Part shown: one piece after another, positions 25,106 to 34,177 of the stretch | Layout of the letters: every line of letters begins with the position of its first letter | Position numbering within the stretch: the first letter of the stretch is position 1 | Source of the DNA: an uncultured Pirellulaceae bacterium | GTDB lineage: Bacteria; Planctomycetota; Planctomycetia; Pirellulales; Pirellulaceae | Reading direction: 5' to 3' | Length of the DNA: 40,540 nucleotides | Assembly: GCA_938040995.1 (NCBI GenBank) | Contig: CALHZT010000123.1 | Coordinates: 1-40,540, forward strand | Translations under genes and position numbers: made by a program | The notes under the pieces: model-generated | Database searches by the model: none | What the model was told of the DNA's origin: nothing | What the model saw: the letters and a program-made list of their open reading frames with translations, nothing else

Positions 25106-25229
25106 TGTGCAGTGTGTTGCGACTCTTGATTTGCGGCGGTGAGCCAATGAGAAGCTGCTGTTTTTTTCGGGCTGGCAACTCAGTGAAAAATGACAAGTGA
25201 CAAATGAAAAAGGCAAATTGATACAGGTG
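25106..25229 (+). repeat. Long direct repeat, copy 2
   Basis: Second copy of the repeat at 24863-24989, offset by about 240 bp. The spacer between copies (24990-25105) is unique and contains no gene. The 535-base interval from 24758 to 25293 otherwise holds nothing I can support as a gene. Confidence 0.9.
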
Positions 25230-25293
25230 ACGCAAGGCATTGCGAACTGTTAACGTTTTCCGTTTTCCGTTTTCAATCTTTCCCAATCGCCAT

Positions 25294-26610
25294 TTAGCGG
25301 TGGGCGATGGAAACGAACTCTCTGGCACCCGGACCAGTATAGATCTGTCGTGGTCGACAGATTCTCGCCGATGGTGATTTGTGCATCTCGGTCCAGTGAG
25401 CCACCCATCCTGGCAATCGTCCGATAGCGAACAGAACCGTGAACATCTGGACGGGAATCCCGATCGCCCGGTAAATCACACCCGAATAGAAATCGACGTT
25501 TGGATAGAGGCCGCGTTCGACAAAATACGGATCGTTTAAGGCGACTTCTTCGAGACTTTGAGCGATATCAAACAGTGGATCGTCGCGATCCATCTTGCTA
25601 AGCAGTTTGTCGCAAGCTTTCTTGATAATGAGGGCGCGTGGATCGTAGTTCTTGTAGACGCGATGCCCAAAGCCCATCAGTCGGAAGGAATCCGATTTGT
25701 CCTTGGCCATGTCGACATACTTCTTGACGTTGCAGTCGTCTTCGATAATTCGCTCCAGCATCGCCACGCAGGCTTCGTTGGCTCCACCGTGAAGTGGACC
25801 CCAAAGCGCTGCGATTCCCGCGGAAATCGAAGCAAACAAGTTCGCATTCGCCGAACCAACCATCCTTACTGTCGACGTACTGCAGTTTTGCTCATGATCC
25901 GCGTGAACGATCAGCAGGAGGTTCAGTGCCTGCACGAAATCCGGATCCATCTCATAGGGTTCGGTTGGAACGGCAAACATCATCTGCAAGAAGTTCTCGC
26001 AGTAGTTGAGGTCGTTGCGAGGATAGATCAGAGGTTGACCGACAGATTTCTTGTAGCTGTATGCCGCAATCGTTGGCAGTTTGGCGATCAGCCGATGGAC
26101 GCAGGTATTTACCTGGTCTTCATCGTCAACGTCCAGCGCATCCTGGTAGAACGTTGACAGTGCACACACGACTGAAGAAAGAATCGCCATCGGGTGTGCG
26201 TCGCGAGGAAACCCGTTATAGAACGAACGAATATCCTCGTGCAGCATCGTGTGCGCACGAATCGAGTCGCGGAAGTTCTCGAGTTCGGTCTCGGTTGGCA
26301 AGTCACCATAGATCAGCAGGTAGCAAACTTCGACAAAATCGCAATTCGCTGCCAGCTCTTCAATCGGGTAACCCCGGTAGCGCAGCACGCCTTCTTCGCC
26401 GTTCAGGAATGTGATCGCGCTTTCCGTCGACCCTGTGTTTACAAAGCCCGGATCCAGCGTAATGACGCCGGTTTCCTTGCGCAGCTTGCCGAGCTCGAGG
26501 CCAATCTCATTCTCGGTACCGACTTTGACCGAGAGTTCGATTTCCTTGTCGCCCACTGTAAGCTTGCCAGTTTTCATCTGCTGTTCCGTAGAGTTTGCGG
26601 TTGGGTTCAT
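25294..26610 (-). CDS. gltA: Citrate synthase (type II)
   Basis: A 438-residue TCA-cycle enzyme condensing oxaloacetate and acetyl-CoA to citrate. It is of the hexameric Gram-negative type, with a small beta-rich N-terminal domain (about 1-50) that carries the NADH-sensitive region in proteobacteria. Catalytic residues are visible in LWGPLHGGANEA (His), MGFGHRVYKNYDPRA (His) and PNVDFYSGV (Asp). The substrate-binding Arg cluster GHRVYK and the C-terminal ARICRPRQIYTG are intact. It is followed on the minus strand by the repeat-bearing interval and is separated from comM by 179 bases, so it is probably transcribed alone. Confidence 0.97.
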   Translation of the reverse strand: MNPTANSTEQQMKTGKLTVGDKEIELSVKVGTENEIGLELGKLRKETGVITLDPGFVNTGSTESAITFLNGEEGVLRYRGYPIEELAANCDFVEVCYLLIYGDLPTETELENFRDSIRAHTMLHEDIRSFYNGFPRDAHPMAILSSVVCALSTFYQDALDVDDEDQVNTCVHRLIAKLPTIAAYSYKKSVGQPLIYPRNDLNYCENFLQMMFAVPTEPYEMDPDFVQALNLLLIVHADHEQNCSTSTVRMVGSANANLFASISAGIAALWGPLHGGANEACVAMLERIIEDDCNVKKYVDMAKDKSDSFRLMGFGHRVYKNYDPRALIIKKACDKLLSKMDRDDPLFDIAQSLEEVALNDPYFVERGLYPNVDFYSGVIYRAIGIPVQMFTVLFAIGRLPGWVAHWTEMHKSPSARICRPRQIYTGPGAREFVSIAHR

Positions 26611-26789
26611 GATTCAAGCCTGTCAGGAAACAACGACCCAACCTCCGCCGAGCCACCGTTAATCACGACAGTTTAACGATACGCGGGCGGATCGGCAATT
26701 CAGCCCCACCCCGGGCAGGACCTCTGGCTTTTGCAAGATACGGAGCATTTCCCGAAGACTTTTCCGAATAAATTCAAAGGCCCTGCGAA

Positions 26790-28334
26790 TCAGGTCCAAA
26801 GTTGCCGGTCGAGCATTCGATAATTGACGGCTTCCTGAAGATGAGCCGTGTCGATCGTTAAACTCTCTTCCAGATCGGCAATCGTTCTAGCGACTCGAAG
26901 AATCTTGTCGTGTGCCCGAGCCGACAAGCCCATCTCTTGCACACTTGATTTTAGAATGCTCTGACATTCCGGGTTCAGCCGACAAAACTGACGCAATTGC
27001 GAAGAAGACATCTGGGCATTGTTCCGTGTCTTCCGCACACTCTGGAAGCGTTCGATTTGCATGCGTCGAGCCGTACCGACTAGTTCACGCATCGCTTCGC
27101 TGCTGGTTCCGGCCGGCCCTTCGGATGACAGCTCCTTAAACTCGACGGCTGGGACTTCGATATGCAAGTCGATCCGGTCAAGCAGCGGGCCGCTAATCTT
27201 CGACATGTACCGTTCAATCTGCGGTACCGTGCAGTTGCAGGAGCGGCGTGGATCACTTCGATATCCGCAGGGGCAGGGGTTCAGCGCGGCAACGAGCATA
27301 AAGTCAGAAGGAAAAGTCGTGCTGGCCAAGGCACGCGAAATCGTCACGACAGAATCTTCGAGTGGTTGACGCAACACTTCCAGCGTCCGACGGTCAAACT
27401 CCGGCAACTCGTCGAGGAACAAGACGCCATTATGGGAAAAACTGATCTCGCCTGGCGACGGCGGACTGCCACCGCCCACGAGCCCGGCGTTGCTGATCGT
27501 ATGGTGCGGCGACCGGAAGGGTCGCTTCGCCATGAGTGGCTGGCCAGCCTTGAGCAGGCCCATCGCGCTGTAAATTCTTGTCGTTTCAATCGACTCGGCC
27601 GCATCCAGTTGAGGCAGAATACTGCCGATGCGTTTGGCCAACATCGTCTTGCCAGACCCGGGAGGGCCGAGCATCAACAGGTTGTGACCGCCAGCAGCCG
27701 CAACCACGATGGCTCGCTTGGCAGTTTCCTGCCCGCGCACGTCGGCATAGTTCACTTCATATTTCGAGTACTCCCGAAACAACTCGCCCAAACGCGACGG
27801 TTGCGGATCAATCTCCAACTCGCCCGTAAAGAAACCAACCGCCTGAGTCAGACTGGATACGGGAATGACCTCAAGCCCTTCGACCACGGCGGCTTCGGCC
27901 GCGCTATCCACAGGCACGACAAGCCCGCGAATCCCTTCCTGCTTCGCTGCCGCGATCGCGATGGACAAAGCGCCTCGCGTGGGTCTCGTGTTCCCTTCGA
28001 GTAGCACCTCGCCAACGACCGCGTACTCTTCAAACTTGTCCGACTGGATCTGACCGCTCCCAGCCAACATGCCGAGAGCGATGGGGAGATCGAAAATGGG
28101 CGCCTGCTTCGGCAGCTCCGCCGGAGCCAGATTGATGACGATGCGATCCAGTGGACGCACAAAGCCAGAGTTCACCAGGGCACGTTCGACCCGGTGCGTG
28201 CTCTCCTTCACGGCGGCTTCGGGCAAGCCGACGAGGACGACTTTTGGAATGGAGCCCGGTGACACGTCGACTTCGACTTCGACCGGCAATGCCTCGATGC
28301 CCTGCAATGTGAATGTTCGAAGTTTCGCAAGCAT
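26790..28334 (-). CDS. comM: YifB/ComM-family Mg-chelatase-like AAA+ ATPase
   Basis: A 514-residue AAA+ protein. The N-terminal third (about 1-165) has the Lon-protease-like S5 fold of this family (VEVEVDVSPGSIPKVVLVGLPE). The AAA+ core has Walker A LLMLGPPGSGKTMLAK (about 217-232), Walker B GVLFLDELPEFDRR and a sensor region with MLVAALNPCPCGY that includes the typical Cys-rich insert. The C-terminal lid ends in a helical motif. In Vibrio and Haemophilus, ComM is a hexameric helicase promoting branch migration during natural transformation; planctomycete transformation is not demonstrated here. ATG 28334 (MLAKLRTFTLQG) is used; a long upstream in-frame extension is unlike the family. Confidence 0.95.
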   Translation of the reverse strand: MLAKLRTFTLQGIEALPVEVEVDVSPGSIPKVVLVGLPEAAVKESTHRVERALVNSGFVRPLDRIVINLAPAELPKQAPIFDLPIALGMLAGSGQIQSDKFEEYAVVGEVLLEGNTRPTRGALSIAIAAAKQEGIRGLVVPVDSAAEAAVVEGLEVIPVSSLTQAVGFFTGELEIDPQPSRLGELFREYSKYEVNYADVRGQETAKRAIVVAAAGGHNLLMLGPPGSGKTMLAKRIGSILPQLDAAESIETTRIYSAMGLLKAGQPLMAKRPFRSPHHTISNAGLVGGGSPPSPGEISFSHNGVLFLDELPEFDRRTLEVLRQPLEDSVVTISRALASTTFPSDFMLVAALNPCPCGYRSDPRRSCNCTVPQIERYMSKISGPLLDRIDLHIEVPAVEFKELSSEGPAGTSSEAMRELVGTARRMQIERFQSVRKTRNNAQMSSSQLRQFCRLNPECQSILKSSVQEMGLSARAHDKILRVARTIADLEESLTIDTAHLQEAVNYRMLDRQLWT

Positions 28335-28510
28335 CGACTCAATCCCTTGATTTTTTGGTGAGCTCCTATTGTTCGATTCGCAGACCAAATTGCAACTTGT
28401 TAAACTTGGCATTCGCCAAAGTTTCCTCGCCGCCCCTTCCGTCAATCGGCTAATCTGGGGGGCGAACAGGGATTGCCGCTTCCACAATTCAGAAAAGATC
28501 GTTGCCAAGC

Positions 28511-30439
28511 ATGAAGTATCACACCACGCTCCTGCCCCGGGCCCTGGCCATTTTGCTGGTAGGTCTCGCTGTGACTTGGCCATGTTCGCCAGCAAACGGT
28601 CAATCGCCACCAGCGCAGGAACAGCCGACTGAGCCGCAACCGATCAAAATTGAACGCAAGGGCGGCAAGCCGGTAATTCCGGAGGTTGATCGCGACAAAG
28701 TCATCTGTTTTGCGCTCTATACGGTTGAGAAAGGGATCCTCAAACTGAGCGCGCAGCTCTACCCTCTGAAGGATGATGAAGCCAAGTCGGTTAAGCTCGA
28801 GGCCAGGCCGGCTGGTGTGGACAAAGGCAAGTGGAAGTCACTGGCAGACGCACCGGTAGACGACGCCGGACTCGCGACATTTCGCATCGCCGATTGGGAC
28901 CATTCCATCGACCACGAATATCGCGTCACGCACGCAGGCGGATCAGCGTACTCTGGCAGAATCCGCCGGGACCCTGTCGACAAGCCGGAGATTGTCGTCG
29001 CCGCATTTACTGGCAATTCCAATTCGGACCGCAGTCCCCGGGCGGATATCGTCAAGAACGTGACGGCGCAAGATCCCGACTTGCTGTTCTTTTCTGGAGA
29101 TCAAAGCTACGACCACACGAAACATACTGCCGCCTGGCTACTGTTTGGCCGACAATTTGGCGAAATCATCAAGGACAGACCAACGGTTTGTATCCCGGAC
29201 GATCATGACGTCGGGCAGGGTAACCTCTGGGGCGAAGGCGGCAAGCGTTCGGTTTTGCGCGGCGGCGCCGACGGTGGTTACATCGAGTCACCGGAGTATG
29301 TGCAAATGGTCGAGCGGGCTCAGACAAGTCACCTGCCCGATCCCTATGATCCCACGAAGGTCAAGAACGGGATCGGGGTCTACTACACGTCGCTGAATAT
29401 CGGTGGTGTCGACTTTGCCATTATCGAGGACCGCAAGTTCAAGACCGGGCCGGCTGGACTCGTTCCCCGACGAGGCCCGCGAGCGGATCACATTAACGAG
29501 CCATACGACACTGATTCGATCGATGTGCCCGAAGCCCGTTTACTGGGAGAACGGCAACTGAAGTTTTTGGAAGCATGGGGAAACGACTGGAAAAACGCTT
29601 CCATGAAAGCCGTTCTTTCGCAAACAATTTTTGCCGGCGGAGCCCACATTCACGGCAGGCACAATTCCCGATTGCTCGCCGACCTGGACTCCAATGGCTG
29701 GCCGCAATCAGGTCGCGCTCGCGCTCTGGAAACCATTCGCAAGAGTTTCGCCGTCCACATTGCTGGCGATCAGCACCTGGCGACGGTTATTCATCACGGA
29801 GTTCATGACTACGAAGACGCTGGTTACTCGTTCTGCGTTCCGTCGATCGTCAATTACTACGGTCGTTGGTGGTGGCCGCTGGAAGAACCCGGAAATCATG
29901 ACGAGAGTAGTCCGCTGCCGTTCACGGGGCGGTTTCGTGACGGGCTTGGCAACAAAGTCACCATGCAGGCCTATGCGAACCCGACCAAAGAGAACTTTAA
30001 CGCGGCGGGCTACGGCATCATTCGCTTCAACAAGCCGAATCGTACGACGACGTTTGAGTGTTGGCCTCGCCATTGTGATGTGACCGCAGCCGATGCGAAA
30101 ACGCAGTTCCCCGGCTGGCCGATCACCATTCAACAAACCGACAATTATGGCCGCAAGCCGATAGCGACTCTTCCGCGACTGGAATTTGAAAACGAATCAG
30201 ATCCAGTCGTCCAGGTGATCGACGAGTATCTTGACGAAGTCGTCTATACCCTTCGCGTGAACGGAAACAGTTTCCAACCGAAAGTGTTCCGCGAAGCGAA
30301 GTATACGATTCGCATCATGGGCGAAAATTCCGAGAAGAAACTGGAGCACGTCGAAGCCAATTTGCTGAATCGTACTCCGCAGAAGAAGAAGGGCGCCAAG
30401 CCCAAGGTTGATGATCGCGTGATGAAGATCACGTTTTGA
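28511..30439 (+). CDS. Secreted PhoD-like metallophosphoesterase
   Basis: A 642-residue exported enzyme of the PhoD/calcineurin-like phosphoesterase superfamily. After a signal peptide (about 1-31, ending near ANGQ) comes an N-terminal beta domain, then the metal-site motifs: FFSGDQSYD (metal Asp), CIPDDHDVGQGN (the DDHD replaces GNHD), SQTIFAGGAHIHG and the C-terminal GDQHLATV. A Trp-rich stretch NYYGRWWWPLE lies near the active site. The C-terminal 90 residues form a further beta-rich part with a Lys-rich tail. Possibly acts on phosphodiesters or phosphate esters outside the cell; no substrate is assigned. Planctomycetes have many paralogues of this family. Confidence 0.88.
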   Translation: MKYHTTLLPRALAILLVGLAVTWPCSPANGQSPPAQEQPTEPQPIKIERKGGKPVIPEVDRDKVICFALYTVEKGILKLSAQLYPLKDDEAKSVKLEARPAGVDKGKWKSLADAPVDDAGLATFRIADWDHSIDHEYRVTHAGGSAYSGRIRRDPVDKPEIVVAAFTGNSNSDRSPRADIVKNVTAQDPDLLFFSGDQSYDHTKHTAAWLLFGRQFGEIIKDRPTVCIPDDHDVGQGNLWGEGGKRSVLRGGADGGYIESPEYVQMVERAQTSHLPDPYDPTKVKNGIGVYYTSLNIGGVDFAIIEDRKFKTGPAGLVPRRGPRADHINEPYDTDSIDVPEARLLGERQLKFLEAWGNDWKNASMKAVLSQTIFAGGAHIHGRHNSRLLADLDSNGWPQSGRARALETIRKSFAVHIAGDQHLATVIHHGVHDYEDAGYSFCVPSIVNYYGRWWWPLEEPGNHDESSPLPFTGRFRDGLGNKVTMQAYANPTKENFNAAGYGIIRFNKPNRTTTFECWPRHCDVTAADAKTQFPGWPITIQQTDNYGRKPIATLPRLEFENESDPVVQVIDEYLDEVVYTLRVNGNSFQPKVFREAKYTIRIMGENSEKKLEHVEANLLNRTPQKKKGAKPKVDDRVMKITF

Positions 30440-30482
30440 GAATCCTTGGGTTGGCAGTTTTCGCGTCTACTTCAACAGCTGT

Positions 30483-32060
30483 CTAATGCAACATCGCGGC
30501 TTGGCGAACCAGAGAAACGAACTCGGTTCGATACCCTTTCGAATCCTCTCCAAGACTTTCATTTGCCGCTTTGAGTACCCAATCCCAATCCGCTTCGCCT
30601 TTGTGTTTTGAATCCCTAAGCAGCATTCCATACGCGGCAACACTGGCGGCAAACTTGAAGTCGCCTTCGGGCATTAAGACGGGATCATCGACCTTGCGAT
30701 CGAGCGTCACGCAAAACAGATTGCTTTCCGACTCCTCTGGTAACTTGTAACGCAGATTTACCTTGAGAATCGTGTCTGTGCTAGAAGCTTCCTCTTTCAG
30801 CCTGGTTTCCACAAACTCGGAGGCTGAATCTTTGCGTGCAGGCGACTTTACACCCGCCGGAACGATCTCGTAAAGAGCCGTCACCGAGTGCCCGGCACCA
30901 ATCTCGCCGGCATCCTTTTTGTCGTCCGAAAAATCTTCATTTTCCATCACCCGGTTTTCATAACCAATCAAGCGATACGCTCCGACGCGGGCCGGATTAA
31001 AGTCCACTTGAATCTTCACATCCTTGGCGATCGTGATCAGTGTTCCGTTGATTTGTTCGACCAGGGCCTTTCGCGCCTCCAATTGGGAATCCAGATAGGC
31101 ATAGTTTCCGTTGCCGTGATCGGCAAGTTGCTCCATCGCGTCATCCTTGATGTTTCCCGTTCCGAACCCGAGCACACTTAGCTCGATTCCCGACTTGGCC
31201 TTTTTCTCAATCAGATCGACCAGTGAACTTCGATCCGTCACGCCAACGTTAAAGTCGCCATCAGTGCAAAGGACGACCCGGTTAACGCCGTCGTTGATGA
31301 AATTCTTCGAAGCCACCTGATAGGCAAGCTGAATCCCTTGTCCACCATTGGTCGAACCTCCAGCCCTCAATGATTCAAGAGCTTTGAATATCTCGCCCGC
31401 CTCAGATGCGGGAGTTGAAGGTAGCACCAACCCGGAGGCACCAGCGTAAACCGCGATCGCGATCCGGTCATCGTTTTCCAGGTTGTCAACGAGCATTCGC
31501 ATCGCACGTTTGACCAAAGGCAACTTCCTGGGTGAATTCATCGATCCTGAGACGTCCAGCAGAAAGACCAGGTTGCAATCAGGCCGCTCTCGCTTGGGCA
31601 TCGGCTTGCCCTTCAGCGCGATGCGAATCAGCTGGTGTTCTTCTTCCCAGGGGCACTTCCCGATATCCGTGTGAATCGAGAAAGGATGCCCATCACTTTC
31701 GGGACCTTCGTACTGGTAGTTGAAGTAGTTGACCAGTTCTTCGATACGAACAGCACCCTTTGGTGGCGGATCGCCATCATTGAGCATTCGTCGAACGTTG
31801 CTGTAAGAGGCTGTATCAACATCTATCGAGAATGTTGATTTTGGGTTGGTCATCGAATCAACGAATTCGTTTTCGGTGATCACGTCATAGGATTCAGTGT
31901 TGTGTTCGATTTGAGGGTGCGCCGAATCAAAAGTTACAGATGCCGACGGCATAGCATATTCGCGATTGGGCCCCATAGCCGTGGTCCCGGATTCGCTACA
32001 ACCGACAACAGTAAGAGCAATCAGCATCCCACCAATGACCAACACGCAAAGAGAACGCAT
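30483..32060 (-). CDS. YfbK-type lipoprotein with von Willebrand A domain
   Basis: A 525-residue lipoprotein. The lipobox is LTVVGC, with the lipidated Cys at about 21. It follows YfbK architecture: an N-terminal von Willebrand-associated segment (FSIDVDTASYSNVRRML), a VWA domain with MIDAS motif DVSGSM (about 170-175), STNGG and CTDGDFNVG, and a C-terminal DUF3520-like domain. VWA domains mediate metal-dependent protein contacts. AGGAG lies six bases before the start. It is convergent with the PhoD-like gene, ending only 44 bases from it. In other bacteria YfbK homologues often neighbour RNA polymerase sigma factor genes, but none is seen here. Confidence 0.92.
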   Translation of the reverse strand: MRSLCVLVIGGMLIALTVVGCSESGTTAMGPNREYAMPSASVTFDSAHPQIEHNTESYDVITENEFVDSMTNPKSTFSIDVDTASYSNVRRMLNDGDPPPKGAVRIEELVNYFNYQYEGPESDGHPFSIHTDIGKCPWEEEHQLIRIALKGKPMPKRERPDCNLVFLLDVSGSMNSPRKLPLVKRAMRMLVDNLENDDRIAIAVYAGASGLVLPSTPASEAGEIFKALESLRAGGSTNGGQGIQLAYQVASKNFINDGVNRVVLCTDGDFNVGVTDRSSLVDLIEKKAKSGIELSVLGFGTGNIKDDAMEQLADHGNGNYAYLDSQLEARKALVEQINGTLITIAKDVKIQVDFNPARVGAYRLIGYENRVMENEDFSDDKKDAGEIGAGHSVTALYEIVPAGVKSPARKDSASEFVETRLKEEASSTDTILKVNLRYKLPEESESNLFCVTLDRKVDDPVLMPEGDFKFAASVAAYGMLLRDSKHKGEADWDWVLKAANESLGEDSKGYRTEFVSLVRQAAMLH

Positions 32061-32407
32061 GGTTATCTCCTAAATGACCCAAGTGAGCGTAATTGAAGAG
32101 GGGCGGATTCGAATTGCCCAAAAGTCCCGCTACCCCGAAACATATACGAGCATTGCTGCGCGAAAGTTCCAGTCAAATCTCCAATTTCTACTTTCTGTCT
32201 TACCTGGTTTGTAAATCCTAAGGTGCAAACATTCAACTCGATCTGCAAAAACGCGATTCCAGCCGCCTGCGTAGGGCATGCTGTGCATGCCTTGCCACGC
32301 CCCATTCCGTGTCGCTTACCGCGCGAACATTTCCTCCCTACAATTGTCCAACAGACATTCTTGCACTCAACTCAGTTCGCCTTCCTTCCACCACATACTG
32401 AGCTACC
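32061..32407. other. Divergent intergenic region
   Basis: About 347 bases between the VWA lipoprotein and the EamA exporter genes. A TGA stop in the exporter frame at 32399-32401 limits how far upstream that gene can begin. No RNA structure, repeat or gene is supported. Confidence 0.4.
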
Positions 32408-33403
32408 TTGGCCAACTCGAACGAAACCGGCTCGACCACCCCGGAACCCTCGCAGAAACCGGCGCCATTGCTTGGCATCATCGCGGCATTCGCGATCGTC
32501 TATGTCGTCTGGGGCTCGACTTATCTCGCCATCCGCTTCGCCGTGGAAACAATCCCGCCATTCCTCATGGCCGGCCTGCGTTTTATCGTTTCCGGTAGTC
32601 TCATGTACCTCTACCTCTGGGCGCGAAGTCAGGCAAAAACGACTAAAAAGGAACTCGTCGCAGCGGCGATCTCCGGCGGCCTGATGTTGATCGGCGGTAA
32701 CGGTCTCGTCAGCTGGGCAGAACAATTTGTCCCTTCAGGAATCACAGCACTGATCATTGGCACCTCGCCGCTATGGATCGTCCTGCTGGGATGGCTGGCA
32801 TTCGGTGACGACCGGCCTGGGCCCGGTGTCTGGTTAGGGCTCATCCTTGGCTTGATCGGTGTCTATTTGCTCACGGACCAGTCGGGTATCGCTGGCGAGC
32901 CAATAAATCCGCTTGGCGCGGTGGCGTTATTGTTCGCGTGCTTCTTCTGGGCCTGGGGATCATTTCTCTCCAAGTCAAAATCGATGCCAAAATCGACTTT
33001 GCTATCCGTCGCCCTGCAAATGCTCACGGCCGGCGTCGCGCTTCTGATCATATCAACGTGCCTCGGCGAACCATTCGCAGTCGACATCGCTGCGATCTCA
33101 GGCAAATCGCTGCTATCGTTGGCTTACCTGATCGTGTTCGGAGCCATCATTGCGTACACATGCTACGGTTGGCTCTTTCGAAATTGCTCGCCGGCGCTCG
33201 TTTCGACTTATGCATACGTGAATCCGATGGTTGCGGTCATTCTTGGATACTTTCTGGCGGCCGAAGAGATCGGCCCGAGCACACTTCTTGCCGCCGGATT
33301 TATTCTCGGCGGGGTGTTTCTGGTTTCCATCAAGAAAAAGAAGAAGTCTGCCAAAGAGAACAAAGCTCCCGAGCCTGAACTGGCGTCCACGTCGCGAGAG
33401 TAG
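32408..33403 (+). CDS. EamA-family drug/metabolite exporter
   Basis: A 331-residue inner-membrane protein with ten hydrophobic helices in two EamA repeats (about 20-150 and 165-305), of the YedA/RhaT-like group. The N-terminal repeat begins IVYVVWGSTYLAIRFAVE and includes LMAGLRFIVSG, both diagnostic. The second repeat contains VALLFACFFWAWGS. The start is a TTG at 32408, since a stop lies nine bases upstream in frame and the next Met is deep inside the first repeat. A Lys/Glu-rich cytoplasmic tail ends the protein. Probable export of an amino acid or metabolite, substrate unknown. Confidence 0.9.
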   Translation: MANSNETGSTTPEPSQKPAPLLGIIAAFAIVYVVWGSTYLAIRFAVETIPPFLMAGLRFIVSGSLMYLYLWARSQAKTTKKELVAAAISGGLMLIGGNGLVSWAEQFVPSGITALIIGTSPLWIVLLGWLAFGDDRPGPGVWLGLILGLIGVYLLTDQSGIAGEPINPLGAVALLFACFFWAWGSFLSKSKSMPKSTLLSVALQMLTAGVALLIISTCLGEPFAVDIAAISGKSLLSLAYLIVFGAIIAYTCYGWLFRNCSPALVSTYAYVNPMVAVILGYFLAAEEIGPSTLLAAGFILGGVFLVSIKKKKKSAKENKAPEPELASTSRE

Positions 33404-33414
33404 CGCTGCGAGAT

Positions 33415-33657
33415 TCAGTCGCCACCAATATCGTCACGCTCGACTTGCACGAGCTGATCTACTTTACGTGTGTGTTCGACCGAAGGTCTTATCAGGCGGT
33501 CCATTTCGTTGAACGCACCCGAGAGCCCTTTGGCAACTCCTTTGGTTCGAGGCTTGCGATAGTAGCAATAGCCTGCATCTTCCAGGTAGCAAAACAGGCG
33601 GTGCAGTGCGTACAACCCCGCTACGACTCCAACAGCAACCAGGACAAGCTTCGCCAT
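33415..33657 (-). CDS. Small single-pass membrane protein
   Basis: An 80-residue protein with one N-terminal transmembrane helix (about 3-20), a Cys- and Tyr-containing segment (LEDAGYCYYRKPRTKG) and a charged cytoplasmic tail. GGAGG lies five bases before the second ATG (33657) and only two before the first (33660), so the second is preferred. This is among the best ribosome sites in the window and supports a real gene. It follows the GNAT gene on the same strand with a 51-base gap. Function unknown. Confidence 0.75.
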   Translation of the reverse strand: MAKLVLVAVGVVAGLYALHRLFCYLEDAGYCYYRKPRTKGVAKGLSGAFNEMDRLIRPSVEHTRKVDQLVQVERDDIGGD

Positions 33658-33708
33658 CATTTCCTCCCTTGCAACTGGGGCTGGGAATCCGTGTAACAGA
33701 ACTCAGTG

Positions 33709-34161
33709 CTAAGTACTCTTACCTTCCGCCGACGGATCGATAAACAACGCCCGCTTCTGGCCCGGCAAGCTGTAATCAAACCCGCAGCTCTTCAAGAACG
33801 CCACGGACGAAGAAATGGCCATCAATTCAATAATGCCGTTCTCTCGCGCAATCTCGACACATTGCGCAACGAGCTTCTTTCCGACACCCAGCTGATGAAA
33901 GCCTTCTTTCACCACCAGGCACTGAATCTCCGACAGCTTTTGGGAATAAATTTCCACCGCGGCAAAGCCAATCAACTCGCCACGGTATTCAGCGGCCACC
34001 GACGCTGCGGTCAGTCGCTGGATCTCTTCCACCGAACGATCGAGCAAAAGCGACTTTGCCACAAACGGCTGGATTAATTCATGAATGCCCGGAGCGTCTT
34101 CGCGGCATCCAGGCCGAAGAATCAGGTCTGCGGGATCAGCGTTGGCAAAGTCAGTATTCAC
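33709..34161 (-). CDS. GNAT N-acetyltransferase
   Basis: A 150-residue GNAT enzyme. The acetyl-CoA-binding motif is LVVKEGFHQLGVGKKLV (about 82-98), preceded by LIGFAAVEIYSQKLSEI and followed by VEIARENGIIELMAIS. It resembles the acetyltransferase part of amino-acid N-acetyltransferases such as N-acetylglutamate synthase (ArgA), including the SVAFLKSCGFD ending; that role is a guess. The start is GTG at 34161. It follows the hydrolase gene by 16 bases and probably forms an operon with it and the small membrane protein. Confidence 0.85.
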   Translation of the reverse strand: MNTDFANADPADLILRPGCREDAPGIHELIQPFVAKSLLLDRSVEEIQRLTAASVAAEYRGELIGFAAVEIYSQKLSEIQCLVVKEGFHQLGVGKKLVAQCVEIARENGIIELMAISSSVAFLKSCGFDYSLPGQKRALFIDPSAEGKST

Positions 34162-34177
34162 GCCCCCGTTTTAGCAA

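Noticed and set aside
24824-25328. Minus-strand open frames sharing an INLPFSFVTCHFSLSC-type peptide
   Set aside because: The shared peptide is the translation of the two direct-repeat copies; no start signal or domain supports a gene.
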